DNA of 64,000 nucleotides from Girardinichthys multiradiatus (GCF_021462225.1 NC_061796.1:45174891-45238890), one strand, 5' to 3'. Shown: positions 1 to 12,597, numbered from the stretch's first letter. Notes: generated by a model not told the origin, from the sequence alone. Numbers and translations: made by a program.

Positions 1-790
1 CACTTGGACCTGGGAGTATAGAGTATGTATGGGGAGTGTGAGTGAGTGTACGATGTCCATTGTTGTCTGTCTTTACGTTGGGTGCGTGGGTGTGAGTGTT
101 TTTATGTGTACGCATGAGGGTGGGGATGTGTGATTATGATTGTGTGTACCTGTTTTTTGTGTCAGGTTGGGTCTTGGGCAGCTCCCTCTTCTGGATCAGT
201 TTAGGCCCCCATCGAATGTGGGGCCTATTCCCTCACCAAATGCCAGTTGTTGGTATCTCTGCCCGCCGGTGTACTTGTGGTTCTCGGTATCCGGGGCTGG
301 TTGCTTTGGTGTGTGCTGGCTCACTCCTGGTGGCTGCTTGCCGGGGCCTGGACCCCTGGGCTCGGTCAGGCCTCTGCTTGGGGAGTGATATGTCCCGGGG
401 TCTCGGGGCCCATGGCTGCATCTGCTTGGGCGTAGACGGCTGCCGGCGGAGCCTATGGGCTCGTCGCTGCAGCTCCCTGGAGCTTCTGCACTGTGGCTGC
501 TGGGTGGTTCCCCTGGGATTCTCCCCTGCTCCTCTCTGGGGGGGGTTACGGTAGTCCTGGCGGTGGTTCTCCTGGGGTTCTTGTGCTCTGAGGGGCCTTT
601 GGATGTCTGTGGCTTGGATCTCCTCCGTATCTGTCCCGTGTCCAGGGGGGCGGGTCTTTGGCTCCTCACACTCACTATTGCATATTTTTAAGGAGAAGCC
701 TTTTATGCACATGCGCGGTCACACTCAGACCCACAGGTGTTTACATTTAGGTGTTAACCGATACACAAATGTTCCATATTGAGCCGCATT
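1..790. repeat. GC-rich unclassified interspersed repeat
   Basis: This block is much richer in G+C than what follows and has overlapping open frames on both strands without any recognisable domain. I read it as a dispersed fish repeat rather than a gene. The right part (about 680-760, with a TATTTTTAAGGAGAAGCC-like segment) resembles repeat copies I associate with teleost genomes, but I cannot verify that here. No terminal repeats are visible and the left end runs off the window. Confidence 0.4.
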
Positions 791-1234
791 TACCACTAAA
801 TACATCTTGCATTCATAAGTAGCCTAAAGAATTAGCTAAAAAGGCTGGTAAAACAAACATTTCTGCAGGTGTAGAAGCAAGCAAGGTGTTATCTTGTATT
901 CTCTTCATCATTCTCTCTTTCCTCCATTCTATTCTCCTTCTCTCCCCTTTTCCTTTTTGCACCCCTTTTTCTATTTTGTGCTTCTTTTTTTTCCTTTCCA
1001 TTTCTGTCTCCGTGTCCATAACAATTGAAATAATCCCAAAGAAGTTTCTAATAAAGTTTCTTTTTATCAATATCAAGCAGAGCTTTAAAGCGTTAGCTGT
1101 AATACTCCACTTGTGAAAGTAAATCTGTTGGGCTTTTTCTTGGCACTCAGACAACTTCTCTGCCGGACAGGACACGTTAAAAAAAAAAAAAAGAAAAAGA
1201 AACTTAAACTAAACAAAACTGTTGCAGCAGGTTA
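791..1234. other. No gene seen; pyrimidine-rich tract
   Basis: Non-coding sequence. A pyrimidine-rich run lies at about 897-1010 and an A-rich run at 1178-1200. I see no exon or element. Confidence 0.6.
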
Positions 1235-2431
1235 GTCGAATTGGTTTGTATGCATACCTGACAACGTTGAGGTGTTCTCCCTATGAGATGATGGATGGTG
1301 TCCTGGGGTATCTCCTCCCAGATCCAGATCCTGACCATGGCATCACTGAGTCCTGGACAGACTGAGGTGCAATCTGGTGGCATCAGATGAACCTAAGCTT
1401 GATGTCCCAGAGATGTTCTGTTGGATTTAGGTCAGGGGAGCATGGAGGCCAGTCAATAGTATCAATTCCTTCATCCTCCAGGAACTGCCTGCATACTATT
1501 GCCACATAGGCCAGGCATTATCAAGCACCAGGAGCTGCCCATGACCAATTGCACCAGCGACGGTCTAACAATGGATGTAAGGATTTCGTCCATCATTTTT
1601 CCTGCACAGGTCTGTGTGTCCTTCCATGGATATTTTTCCCCAGACCAAAACACTGATCCACCACCAAACTGATCAGGCTTAACAATGTTGCAGGCAGCAT
1701 AATCTTCAAAGCAGCTTCTCAAGACCTTGGACTGGAGCTCCAGAGTGAACCTGCTCTCAAATCTGACAAGAACGGGGCACCAGTGCCAAAGCTGACAATT
1801 CCTGTTCTCTGGTAAATGTTAGTCCAGCTCCACGGTGCTGGACAGAGAGCACAGGGCCTTCTAGAGGATGTCAGGCCCTCAGGCCACCCTCATAAAGTCT
1901 GTTTCTAATGGTTTAGTCAGAGATATTTATGCCAGTGGCCCGCTGGACGTCACTTTATAGGGTTGATGGGTTAAAGTCTTCCAATGGCCCTGATCAGGTC
2001 TCCTAGAGTAACTGCATGTCCCCTGGAATCTCCTCCATGCTCTTGAGACGATGCTGAGGCACAGCAAACCTTCAGGCATTGGTACGTGTTGATGTGCCTT
2101 CCTGGTGGAGTTGGACTGCCTGTGCAACCTCTGTAGGGTCCAGGTATCGCCTTATGCTATCAGTAGTGACACTGACCCTGGTCAAATGCAAAACTACTAA
2201 AATCCAGTCAAAAAAAGTGAGGAGGGAGAAAACCTGCAACACCTTTCTTGTTTTCGGTTGTCTCATTGTTACCCCTTCACTGCACCTGTTGTTAATTTCA
2301 TTAACACCAAAACAGCTGACACTGATTAACAAACTCCTCTAAAACATCACTAACTGGATCAATATTCCACAAGTTTAACTGACTTGATATTATACTCTGA
2401 TTAAAAAGTGTTTCTTTAATTTTTTGAGCAG
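1235..2431 (-). mobile_element. Degenerate Tc1-like transposon
   Basis: On the minus strand the decayed transposase reads from an N-terminal helix-turn-helix-like segment (near 2080-2150, PTEVAQAVQLHQEGTS) to a catalytic-core segment (near 1640-1700, AACNIVKPDQFGGGSV). Both are typical of one fish Tc1 family. The right end carries the family's terminal motif TTTTTTGAGCAG followed by TA (2432-2433). No matching terminal repeat is visible at the left, so that end is truncated or decayed. Several stops and frame changes, and loss of the MQDN-type aspartate region, show that it is dead. Confidence 0.75.
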
Positions 2432-5400
2432 TAGTTCCCTCTAAAAACTACAGAGCACACTGAATAAAATTATTATCTGCCTAACTGGTTGCTACATGGA
2501 TGCATGGCAGAAACACATGATGCCTTATGCAGAAGCTAAAGTAAAACCTGCATCATTCTGGGAATATTAATGACTTTGATGATTAGTGTATATTTGATAA
2601 AAGTTCATTAAAGCTTGATGCCATGAACACCAAAATGAAGTCCTTATAACTACCAAGGCTACAGCACAGACAATACTGTATGTTAAACTGATCTAGCAGA
2701 TGTTACAGCTTGGATGTGATGGAATAAACGTGCCTGTTAGAGATATGGACTATGTTTTCTGAGGATTTAAATAATGTGCTTGCATTCCTCCCACTCAGTA
2801 ACCCTTAGCCCTGAATTTCATGTTGCTCTTCCTTTGCATATGACAGCGGAAGGTGAGAAGTAACAAGTAATGATTAAAGGTCTGTGTGGAAAGGATAGGG
2901 AAGGAAAGAGAAGTACTGAGGTACAGAAAGGATGAGTATTTAAAATCACTCCAGGTCCCAGCAGGAATCCATCCAGCCCCACCCCTTCTGAACATCTCTC
3001 TCTCTGTAGCTTCTCTCTCTCTGTCTCTTCTTGCTGGAGATACTCGGAGAGAAGGATGGAAAAGCAGAAAGGCGCAGGGCATTCTGTGCACTGCTGCCAC
3101 CTCTCCAGACTGTCCTGCTGTCCACCTGTGCAGGATAATCTCCATCCATGCAGCAGTCAGGACACACATCACCAGCTTTCCGTGCAGATTTCTTAAGGAT
3201 GAGCTTCAGTTTAAGAGAGATGGACAAGGGTCTAAGCTGTGATCAGCATCTGTCAGCTTTTGGGATGCATCTACTTTGTTTTTAGACTTCCTTTCTGACG
3301 GATAACATCTATTTTTTATTAATGCACATGGTGGAATGTGTTGTACTTTTTTTCTGGATGGGGAACTGAAGATTTTAATTGCTGTGATCGCTCGTTGGTT
3401 GCTTGTTGTGGAGGTGTGGAGCAGCCAGTAGAGTGAAGCACGTTTGTTCAGCTTAAACGTGCTCTGGTGCATGTACTGCATTTCTCCAGACATGCACCGC
3501 TTTTCGCCATAGGTTTCAACTGCTGTTGAACTCCATCTTCCCCCACCCATCTTTGGCTACTTCATCTTTGACATGCACATTAAGGCAGGAATTCACTGAG
3601 GAGACAAGCTCAGGAAAACATTCCTGTCTAAAAGATGAGAGCAATTGCCCTCAGTGGATCTCCTGCCAATCACTGGGAATACGAGCAGAGGGTCTGGCCA
3701 GAGGGCACAGGGTAGAGAGGACAGGAAGAGACCGAGGACCACTCATCCCGACTGGGTTCTGCCGAGCTGCCGATGCTGCCAGTACTAAATAAGAAGGAGG
3801 CTGCTGGTGCCGGAGGAAGGCGGGGGGAGGGTGAACACTGCCTCAGTGTGAAATTATAACACTCAGCTCTGAGAGTGTTTGTTTCTCTGTCGTTTTACCT
3901 CTCACTAATTAATCTGGAGATGCGAGGTAACGAACAGTGGCCTACTTAAGAACTGTCACCCTGTATACCCTTTGCAGTTTGGCACTTTTGGGCCACATCA
4001 GCAGTAAATTTAGCACTTTAGAAAAGCAGAGGCCCAGAGTTGGGAGTTTACCTTTGCAGTGACAGGACTTCCTTCCACCAACAGGTCACTCTACTCAACA
4101 TCGTGTGTTTGTGTAGGTGTGTGTTAGTCCAATCGTTACTCAACAGAATAGGGAAGTCAAGTGACTCTGTGGTTAATATATTGCACCTAATTATATTTTG
4201 TATGTATTATTAAACCAAATGCCATGTTCTTAATTAATATATCCTATAAAGAATAATTGTATGGGATGCTTGTAGGGTATTAAACATAAATATCCAAAAA
4301 TCTTGAAGGAGCCCTGATTCTAGGTGCCTTTGTGTTAGAGGATAATTTTTTATCCACTTGCCTATTTGTCCATGAAAGATTTAAAGGTCATGGACTAATT
4401 TATTTATACATTTTGCACCTTGGAAGCATATAGCTTTTGTAGTGGAAATGCTTTTTCTTTGCTCTGCTTCACTATAAGATCCCACGACCCCGCTTTTTTA
4501 GGCTGACTTTTTGAGCAATAATTTTTTGTGTGGAACTTTTGTAAATGGCCTTATAAACCCACTGGAAGATCTTTCAGCTGCTTCATCACACCGGACTGTG
4601 TTTCACAACACCTGTTGGCAGGTGCTGATTGCAGGAACGTTGAGGTATTTACAAGACGTCTGTATCACTGTGTGCTTTCGGAGCTCAGAACACGTGTCAA
4701 CACTTGACGGGATGTGACACAATCCAGTGAACTACAGAAGTACTAAGCTGATGTATAGATATGCAAAGAAATTGAAATCCTCTTCTGGCACCAGCTGTTA
4801 ACAGAGGGGTCCCATGCAGTAAGGTGGAAGCAAACTGTCCTTACAAGTTTGGACTAAAAGCACAAGAGCACCGTCTGATCTAGGTAGGATGTCTTCATCT
4901 TTCTTTATTTGAGTCAAATTTTTCTTAACTAATTCAATTGTTTTGGCTGTTCTTTTTGAAAGTCATTTCTTCAGAAAGGCTGCAATTTTGCTATTATGAG
5001 AATAAACAAAAAAGGAAAAACGAATGATTTATTCTGACATTTAATTCAGTTATTGATATATATTTGCCATCTATATTGGTCTTAATCTTAATATTGGTTG
5101 TATTTCTTTTAGATTGCATCTGAGTTTACCTTTTTTGCACTTGCTATCATGCTTTCCACCGTTCCCTTTTGGTTCTGCTGTCCTTGCTATTGTCTGAGTG
5201 GCTGCACCGCTCCTAAAGCCCCAAGTGTTGTCAGTCAGACTGGTTGATTTGGAAGTCCAGTTTCACAGTGATGAAGAAGACATCAGTTTGCAGTGAAGGA
5301 GATAACAACAACAAAATGGAAGAAGCAAAATTAAATGTAGACACATAAACCAAAAGAAAAGAGAAACCAAATGGGGAAATTAACAATATATGAAGGAATT

Positions 5401-5839
5401 GTACCTTTGCAAAGTTGATGGCTGTGATGCCTTGAAATTTGTGAACCTGGAGATGGCTTACAAGAAGGGGGAGCGCTGCTGAGTATAATGTGACAGATTT
5501 GCTTTTAAGAACTATTCTGTTTGCGTGAAACTGAACAAGAATCTTTATGCATCTGTATTAAAAATGTCACCTTGTTCGTTGTGAGGGTGGGACTAAATGT
5601 GAATGGTCAACAATCCTCTTTATGGTGTGCATAGTAAGGAACTGTAGGTGTAAGAAGTCTGCTTTGGTCAATGCTAAGGTTTCATTTGAACATTTTGTAG
5701 TGCATGTAGATTAGCTTGTATAGTGGAACAGTTTGCAGTAAAGTGTTTAACTGCCAGGAAGGGCGTGAACCTATTTTCAATGTCCACCTTCAACGTTATG
5801 TTTATACTGTACAGTTTAGCTCAAAAGCAAACAAATCTA
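2432..5839. other. No gene recognised
   Basis: About 3.4 kb without a convincing exon or element. A (CT)n-like pyrimidine stretch lies at 2995-3035. The short open frames around 2886-3242 and 3526-3792 have no recognisable motif and no supporting splice context. Confidence 0.5.
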
Positions 5840-6631
5840 CTGGTACATCTAAAAAAAACTGAATTGCACATGCATAAATGTGCAATTTGTTTTTCCTAGT
5901 CATCTCAGAAGTGAAACTCATATATATAATTATTACACATAGAGTGATGTATTATAAGCCTTTGTTTCTTATAATTTTGATGATTATGGCTTACAAGTAA
6001 AGAAAACCCAAAATTCTTTGTCTTAGAAAATTAGAATACTTTGAAAAAGTTCATTATTGGACATGGTGTCACAACCTAATCAGCTAATTAACTCAAAACA
6101 ACTGCGAACATTTCCTGAACCTTTTAATGGTCCTTCACTCTGGGTTAAAGCTCACACTATCATGGGGAAGACTGCTGACTGGACAGATGTCCAGAAGACA
6201 GTCATTGACACCCTTCATAAGGAGGTAAGGCCACAAAAGGTCATTGCTGAAGAAGCTAGTTGTTCATAGAGTTCTGTATCCAAGCATATTAACAGCAAAA
6301 TTGAGTGGAAGGAAGAAGTGTGGTAGGAAAAGGTGCACCCACAACAGGGAGAACCACAGCCTTGAGATGACTGTCAAGTGAAATCCCAGTCAAGAATTTG
6401 GGGCAGCTTCAGAAAGAGTGAACTAAGGCTGGAGTCGGTGCATCAAGAGCCACCACACAAAGACAAATACTAGACATGGGCTAAGCCACTCCTGAACCAG
6501 AGACAATATCAGAAGTGTCTTACCTGGGCTAAGGAGAAAAGGAACTGGACTGTTGCTCAATGGTCCAAAGTTCTGTTTTCAGATGAAAGTAAATTGTGCA
6601 TTTTATTTGGAAATCAAGGTCCCAGAGTATA

Positions 6632-8241
6632 CAGGTCCTTCTCAAAATATTAGCATATTGTGATAAAGTTCATTATTTTCCATAATGTCATGATGAAAAT
6701 TTAACATTCATATATTTTAGATTCATTGCACACTAACTGAAATATTTCAGGTCTTTTATTGTCTTAATACGGATGATTTTGGCATACAGCTCATGAAAAC
6801 CCAAAATTCCTATCTCACAAAATTAGCATATTTCATCCGACCAATAAAAGAAAAGTGTTTTTAATACAAAAAACGTCAACCTTCAAATAATCATGTACAT
6901 TGATGCACTCAATACTTGGTCGGGAATCCTTTGGCAGAAATGACTGCTTCAATGCGGCGTGGCATGGAGGCAATCAGCCTGTGGCACTGCTGAGGTCTTA
7001 TGGAGGCCCAGGATGCTTCGATAGCGGCCTTTAGCTCATCCAGAGTGTTGGGTCTTGAGTCTCTCAACGTTCTCTTCACAATATCCCACAGATTCTCTAT
7101 GGGGTTCAGGTCAGGAGAGTTGGCAGGCCAATTGAGCACAGTGATACCATGGTCAGTAAACCATTTACCAGTGGTTTTGGCATTGTGAGCAGGTGCCAGG
7201 TCGTGCTGAAAAATGAAATCTTCATCTCCATAAAGCTTTTCAGCAGATGGAAGCATGAAGTGCTCCAAAATCTCCTGATAGCTAGCTGCATTGACCCTGC
7301 CCTTGATAAAACACAGTGGACCAACACCAGCAACTGACACGGCACCCCAGACCATCACTGACTGTGGGTACTTGACACTGGACTTCTGGCATTTTGGCAT
7401 TTCCTTCTCCCCAGTCTTCCTCCAGACTCTGGCACCTTGATTTTCGAATGACATGCAGAATTTGCTTTCATCCGAAAAAAGTACTTTGGACCACTGAGCA
7501 ACAGTCCAGTGCTGCTTCTCTGTAGCCCAGGTCAGGCGCTTCTGCCGCTGTTTCTGGTTCAAAAGTGGCTTGACCTGGGGAATGCGGCACCTGTAGCCCA
7601 TTTCCTGCACACGCCTGTGAACGGTGGCTCTGGATGTTTCTACTCCAGACTCAGTCCACTGCTTCCGCAGGTCCCCCAAGGTCTGGAATCGGCCCTTCTC
7701 CACAATCTTCCTCAGGGTCCGGTCACCTCTTCTCGTTGTGCAGCGTTTTCTGCCACACTTTTTCCTTCCCACAGACTTCCCACTGAGGTGCCTTGATACA
7801 GCACTCTGGGAACAGCCTATTCGTTCAGAAATTTCTTTCTGTGTCTTACCCTCTTGCTTGAGGGTGTCAATAGTGGCCTTCTGGACAGCAGTCAGGTTGG
7901 CAGTCTTACCCATGATTGGGGTTTTGAGTGATGAACCAGGCTGGGAGTTTTAAAGGCCTCAGGAATCTTTTGCAGGTGTTTAGAGTTAACTCGTTGATTC
8001 AGATGATTAGGTTCATAGCTCGTTTAGAGACCCTTTTAATGATATGCTAATTTTGTGAGATAGGAATTTTGGGTTTTCATGAGCTGTATGCCAAAATCAT
8101 CCGTATTAAGACAATAAAAGACCTGAAATATTTCAGTTAGTGTGCAATGAATCTAAAATATATGAATGTTCAATTTTCATCATGACATTATGGAAAATAA
8201 TGAACTTTATCACAATATGCTAATATTTTGAGAAGGACCTG
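6632..8241 (-). mobile_element. Complete young Tc1/mariner (DD34E) transposon
   Basis: The 1610-bp element starts CAGGTCCTTCTCAAAATATT and ends with the complement, with TA on each side (6630-6631 and 8242-8243). The TIRs are about 200 bp each (6632-6831 and 8042-8241) and I count a single mismatch between them. The inner TIR edges carry the direct-repeat-like block CACAAAATTAGCATAT, as in IR/DR-type Tc1 elements where the transposase binds twice. The transposase inside is intact. A sister copy lies at 46882-48490. Near-identical TIRs and an open ORF indicate a recent insertion. Confidence 0.95.
6909..7913 (-). CDS. Tc1-like DD34E transposase, intact
   Basis: This 334-aa ORF, of normal length for Tc1 transposases, begins with a true ATG (MGKTANLTAV). 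Residues about 8-45 form the first helix-turn-helix (QKEISERIGCSQSAVSRHL). A GRKR-type basic hook follows at about 50-58, then a second helical DNA-binding region at about 75-110. The catalytic triad is complete: D148 (VLFSDES), D238 (FQHDLAPAH) and E273 (NPIENLW), with 34 residues between the last two. Known role of the family: cut-and-paste transposition into TA sites, acting in the nucleus on its own TIRs. The C-terminus AKGFPTKY is standard. There is no internal stop. Whether the protein is active or expressed cannot be told from sequence. Confidence 0.95.
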   Translation of the reverse strand: MGKTANLTAVQKATIDTLKQEGKTQKEISERIGCSQSAVSRHLSGKSVGRKKCGRKRCTTRRGDRTLRKIVEKGRFQTLGDLRKQWTESGVETSRATVHRRVQEMGYRCRIPQVKPLLNQKQRQKRLTWATEKQHWTVAQWSKVLFSDESKFCMSFENQGARVWRKTGEKEMPKCQKSSVKYPQSVMVWGAVSVAGVGPLCFIKGRVNAASYQEILEHFMLPSAEKLYGDEDFIFQHDLAPAHNAKTTGKWFTDHGITVLNWPANSPDLNPIENLWDIVKRTLRDSRPNTLDELKAAIEASWASIRPQQCHRLIASMPRRIEAVISAKGFPTKY

Positions 8242-8413
8242 TAGAGGAAGTGTGGAGAGGCACAGAGTCCATGTTGCTTGAGTCCAGTGTGACGTTTACA
8301 CAGTTAATAAAGGCTTTGGGAGCCCTGTCATCTGCTGGTGTTGGTCCACTGTGTTTTCTAAAATTCAGTCATTGCAGCCATCTACCAGGAAATTCTAAAG
8401 CACTTCATGTTTC

Positions 8414-8855
8414 TGTCATACCCAGCCAGTGACTGAGTTTTGGGTTTGTGCTTTTGTTTTTAATACCTGCTCTGGATCTCTGTTTAACCTTAGTTCTGTG
8501 TCTTGTCTTGTTAATTGGTTTCCCTCCCTCTGTCTCCCAGTAGTGTCACCCACACCTGTTCTGTGTTTTCCTTGATTACCTGGTCTTGTTGTTCATTGGT
8601 TCTCACTGCATTTCCTGTTTGTATTTAAGTTCCTTAGTCGCCTTAGTTCTCTGCTGGTTCCTTGTTGTTTGATATCCTGTGTTGCACCTAGTTATGCCTG
8701 GTTACTCTCAGTTCGTGTCTTGTTCTGATACTCCTGGTTTCCTTGCCCAGGCTCTGTGAGTAAGAGGAATATTAAACTCAACTTACCTTCATTCTACTTG
8801 TTCCTGGCCTCTTCTCTGCACGTTGGTCCTGCCCACAACCACCCGCATTATGACA
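8414..8855 (+). mobile_element. Solo-LTR-like insertion, 5-bp target duplication
   Basis: The 442-bp unit begins TGTCATA and ends TTATGACA. It is flanked by the direct repeat GTTTC (8409-8413 and 8856-8860) and splits the old Tc1 transposase. TG...CA ends with a 5-bp duplication fit a solo LTR. Inside, a TATA-like GTATTTAAG (near 8620) and a polyadenylation-like ATTAAA (near 8771) sit in LTR order on the + strand. No coding sequence. Its design parallels the units at 18310-18872 and 33048-35338. A non-autonomous DNA transposon with short TIRs is the alternative. Confidence 0.7.
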
Positions 8856-9478
8856 GTTTCCCTTTCCCTCTGCTGACAAGCTGTATGAAGATGATGATTT
8901 TATTCTCCAGCAGGACTTGGCACTGGCCCACACTGCCAAAGGTACCAAAAGCTGGTTCTATGACCATGGTGTTCGTGATGGTAATTGGCCAGCAAACTCC
9001 CCTGACCTGATCCCGATAAAAAAGTCTATGGTCTGTTATCAGGAGTAAGATGAGACATCAGACCCAACAAGTCAGATGACCTGAAAGCAGCTATCAAAGC
9101 AATCTGGGCTTAAATTACACTTATGCAGAACCACAGGCTGATCGGCGCTAGGCCACGGCACATTGAGGCTGTAATTCATGCAAGAGGAGGCCCAACCAAG
9201 TATTGAGTGCATAGAAATGGGCATACAGAAACCCGACATTTGTGCTTAAAATAAAAAATTTTAATTGGTCTAATATGATATTCTAATTTTCTGAGACACT
9301 GAATTTTGAGGTTTTTTTTTTTTTACCTGTAAGCCATAATCATCAAAATTCCAAGAAATAAAAGCTTGAAATATTTTACTCTATTTGGAATGAATCTCTA
9401 TAGAATAACCGTTTAACTTTATGAAATGACTGGCAAAAAATATTTTGCGCAATATTCAAAATGTTTTAGATGTACCTG

Positions 9479-11649
9479 TATTTGAGGGAAAAAACACAAA
9501 TAAGAAAGAAGGTGCTATAGCTCAGTAGTATAAGTGTGCACACCCTTTAATTAAAGCATTCAAGCATTTGGTCTTCTTTAGTAGGAGTCTACCAGCATTT
9601 ATGGAATCCCCATCAGGTTTTGAGGACATCTTTTGTCCAACCTTCTTCTGGTGACCCCAAAGATTGGATTCTATCTGGCAACCTTCAGGAAAGCTGTGGG
9701 ATGCAAATGAGACATGCAAATACCATCCTTTTAATGCAATTCAGCCTTATTTTTTAAAGATGTGTTCCTCGTTATGTTTTTTTTCTCCATTCAGTTCTCA
9801 CAGTGATACACTGCATGGTAGAGAAGATTCCACCTACTGTACGTAGCCAGGTAAATCAGACCCGACTGTACTCTAACTATTGTTTGAAAACAAAATCAAC
9901 AAAATAAGAAGCTGGAGACAAAATTGGACCTTTTATTTCTCTTTTTGAAAGATGGTGGAGGTGTGTTTGCTGAAAAACAACAAGACACTCACTCTTCATC
10001 TCCAGTGAAAGCATCAAAGACAAAAAAGAATCATTGGGAAGCTGACTGACAGTTCTGTATTTAGCCACACTGCTCAAAAGTTACTCACATCTCTAAAACA
10101 CAATATTAATGGTGGCAAATAGCATCTAAATGGAACTATCAATAAATTCAATGATCTCAGTATATATTACTCACTTCTGTTCACCCAACAGGAGAATGAC
10201 TATTTTATTATTGGATACAAATGTCAGCTTACAAACCAGCATTCCAGTAAAAACAGCACTGATTTTTGGATTTTCTATATGGTCTAACTGTTCACAGTTT
10301 GCATCCTGCACCAGTTTTCCCCAGGTGCTCCCGTTTCCTCCCTCGCTCCAAAGACAGATGCGTTTTGTTATCTGTGTAGGCTTTTTTAGGATTGGGGGAC
10401 TGATTTAGGGTGCACATCAGTTTTCAGTGAATCTTGATGATCTCCAGGAGCCTTCGTAATAATTTTTTTTACTGATTTTAACACTGCATAATAAAGGACA
10501 TTAGATTTCCACACAGATTAAGTTCTGAGTCTTTGATCAAGGTATTAATCAAATTACTGCCTATTTTTTCCACTCTGTAGCTGATCCGGCTTTACAAACC
10601 TTCCATTCACTAATGTGTTTTATTTTCATATAGTTTAGGTGTCCTGAAATATTCATTCATCATACAAGATTGAATTTGTCCAATTTTTATTAGTAGTTTT
10701 AGCATTCCCTTTTTAATGAAGTACCTCTGAAATCTTATAAATTCAGAAGCACATAAAGATCCTGTCCTGGGAAAAGAAATCTGAACCCTTCAGCAGGGAA
10801 TGAGAGAACACACTGCCATCAAAAATCATGTTTATCATGTTTAAGACACCCCCCAGTGGTAAAATGTTTTAGATTAATGTTTCCAAGGTCCATTCCTTCT
10901 CCTCTCCAGAGTGCACTACTACAATAGATGCTCTACTAGTAGTGCATCTACTAGTGATGCTGCACTACTGTACAAGATTTCAATGCATTGGCATTATCTT
11001 GTGAAATAAACTTGCTTTGTGTAATATACAGGATATTTATCTTTGTTTAACATTTTAAGCTATTTCATTGGAATTTACACTGATGCAGTAAATTGCAAAG
11101 CAGAATTTCTAATCATGATGTTCGAGGCCATATTGTATACAATGTTGGGATAGGTATTGAGCTGGATTAATTGTCCAGCATCCTTATGTTTTGTAGACCT
11201 GGAGAAAGCTAACAGCCTCCTATGCCGAGGTATTTAGTGGGGGTTGCTGCAGACGTTTAAGGTGCATTTTTGGTCTATCTGGCTGCACTGTGGCACAGCC
11301 CCTCTGTGTTGCATGGTTTGGTTGATTAATGTAGATAGCTTCTTTCACTCCTCATTGTTACATTATAATTAATTAATGACATTTATTTTCCAATAAAATA
11401 TAGATTAAATTCCCATAAGCACTGCGGGACATTATGTTTTTAAAGTAAACGATAAAAATAACATTTTCAACTGGCTTTATATTGATTTAGGAAACTGATT
11501 TGGAGTACTGTTAAAAAGGGCAAATATGTTTGAATATAAGCATAAAATAATGCAAATCAAGTTTACACTACTAGTTTCATCATTTTCTTCATCTTGTGAA
11601 AATGCTCAAATAATGATGGTGACACATACTTCCTGAAAGGTCACATGTA
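9479..11649. other. No gene recognised
   Basis: AT-rich intergenic or intronic DNA. A small cluster of CTACTAG/CTAGTAG dyads lies near 10915-10970. No exon, RNA gene or element boundary is supported. Confidence 0.5.
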
Positions 11650-12194
11650 CAGTACTGTGCAAGAGTTTTGGGCAGGTGTGAAAAAATGCTATAAACAAAG
11701 AATGCTTTCAAAAATGGAAGTGTTAATCATTTCTATCATATCAATCAACAAAATGCAGTGAATGGACAAAGGAAAAATCTAAATCAAATCAATATTTGGT
11801 GTGACCACCCTTTGCCTTCAAAACAGCATCAACTCTTCTAGGCACACTTGCACACAGCTTTTAAAGGAACTCGGCTGGTAGGTTGTTCCAAACAACTTGG
11901 AGAACTAACCACAGATCTTCTGTGGATGAAGGCTTCCTCACATCCTTCTCTCTATGTATTTAACCCCAGACACACTCCATGATGTTGAGATCAGGGTTCT
12001 GTGGGGGCCTAACCATCACTTCCCGTAACTCTTGTTCTTTTTTACGCTGTTCTTAATGACTTTGGCTGCATCTTTGGGTTTGCTCACTTAGCATTTTGTA
12101 AATTGATAAAAATAAACAATCATCATTTATATTTCTAAAAGCATTTTGTTTACAGCATTTTTTCACACCTGCCTAAAACCTTTGCACAATACTG
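11650..12194 (-). mobile_element. Internally deleted Tc1-like element (MITE)
   Basis: TIRs of about 85 bp (CAGTACTGTGCAAGAG... at left, complement ending CACAATACTG at right) are flanked by TA. The interior keeps only the 3' end of a minus-strand transposase frame: a KGGHTKY-like C-terminus near 11795-11825 and part of the region before it. At 545 bp it is about one third of a complete Tc1. It would depend on a transposase supplied elsewhere. Confidence 0.85.
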
Positions 12195-12597
12195 TAAGCC
12201 TCTATCATTGTGATCGCTGTTTCTTCCCTAATAAAATATTTAAGTTGTCCTATTGCCCAGTACTACTTTCAACCCTTGTTCAGAACTGAATAAGCCTTTT
12301 GAATATTAAGTGAAATGTCTTCAAGAAACAAGGGACGTCCATTTAAATTTCTTTCCAGCACTTAGCATCTCCTTCATTTATTCTATAGAGCCACTATGGA
12401 AATAAAATGAATTGTGCCATTTACATTACAGTCTTCTTCAGGACTCTTTGTAAGACAAACACCTTAAATTCATTCCAATGTAAAACAGTGAGATTCAGTT
12501 CAACATAAAAGACCACTCAGTAAACAAGTACCTATCTAACTATCTAGCAGCTTCCAGCTTTGGTTCTTTGCCCTCTTTCATCCAAAACTAAACTCTG
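12195..12597. other. No gene recognised
   Basis: Non-coding DNA between two repeats. Nothing supported. Confidence 0.5.

Larger units (their letters stand above)
6162..9206 (+). pseudogene. Decayed Tc1 transposase, split by insertions
   Basis: Homology to DD34E Tc1 transposase appears in three blocks: 6162-6630 (N-terminus MGKTADWTDVQKTVIDTL through VLFSDESKLCILFGNQ), 8244-8408, and 8861-9206 (the DD34E half, ending at the family C-terminus with a PTK-like tail and TGA). It has premature stops, for example after EEASCS near 6267, and frameshifts. The conserved NSPDLNPIEN motif is degraded (near 8995-9020). Removing the insertions does not restore an open frame. Confidence 0.85.
5840..9478 (+). 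mobile_element. Old Tc1-like transposon hosting two nested insertions
   Basis: The outer ends are inverted repeats: CTGGTACATCTAAAA at 5840 and its complement ending TGTACCTG at 9478, each flanked by TA. Further in, the left TIR (about 5945-6040) and right TIR (about 9270-9400) share the AATTTTGATGATTATGGCTT-type block. The element is interrupted by a young Tc1 (6632-8241) and by a solo-LTR-like insertion (8414-8855). Without these it would be about 1.6 kb, the usual size for Tc1. Its transposase is decayed. It belongs to a DD34E family related to the young copy inside it. Confidence 0.85.

Noticed and set aside
96..712. Overlapping 150-160-residue open frames on both strands
   Set aside because: The same DNA is open in three or more frames because it is GC-rich; no domain, splice or start context; treated as repeat.
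10915..10975. CTACTAG dyads as a possible regulatory palindrome
   Set aside because: Short imperfect repeats with no flanking feature; chance is sufficient.
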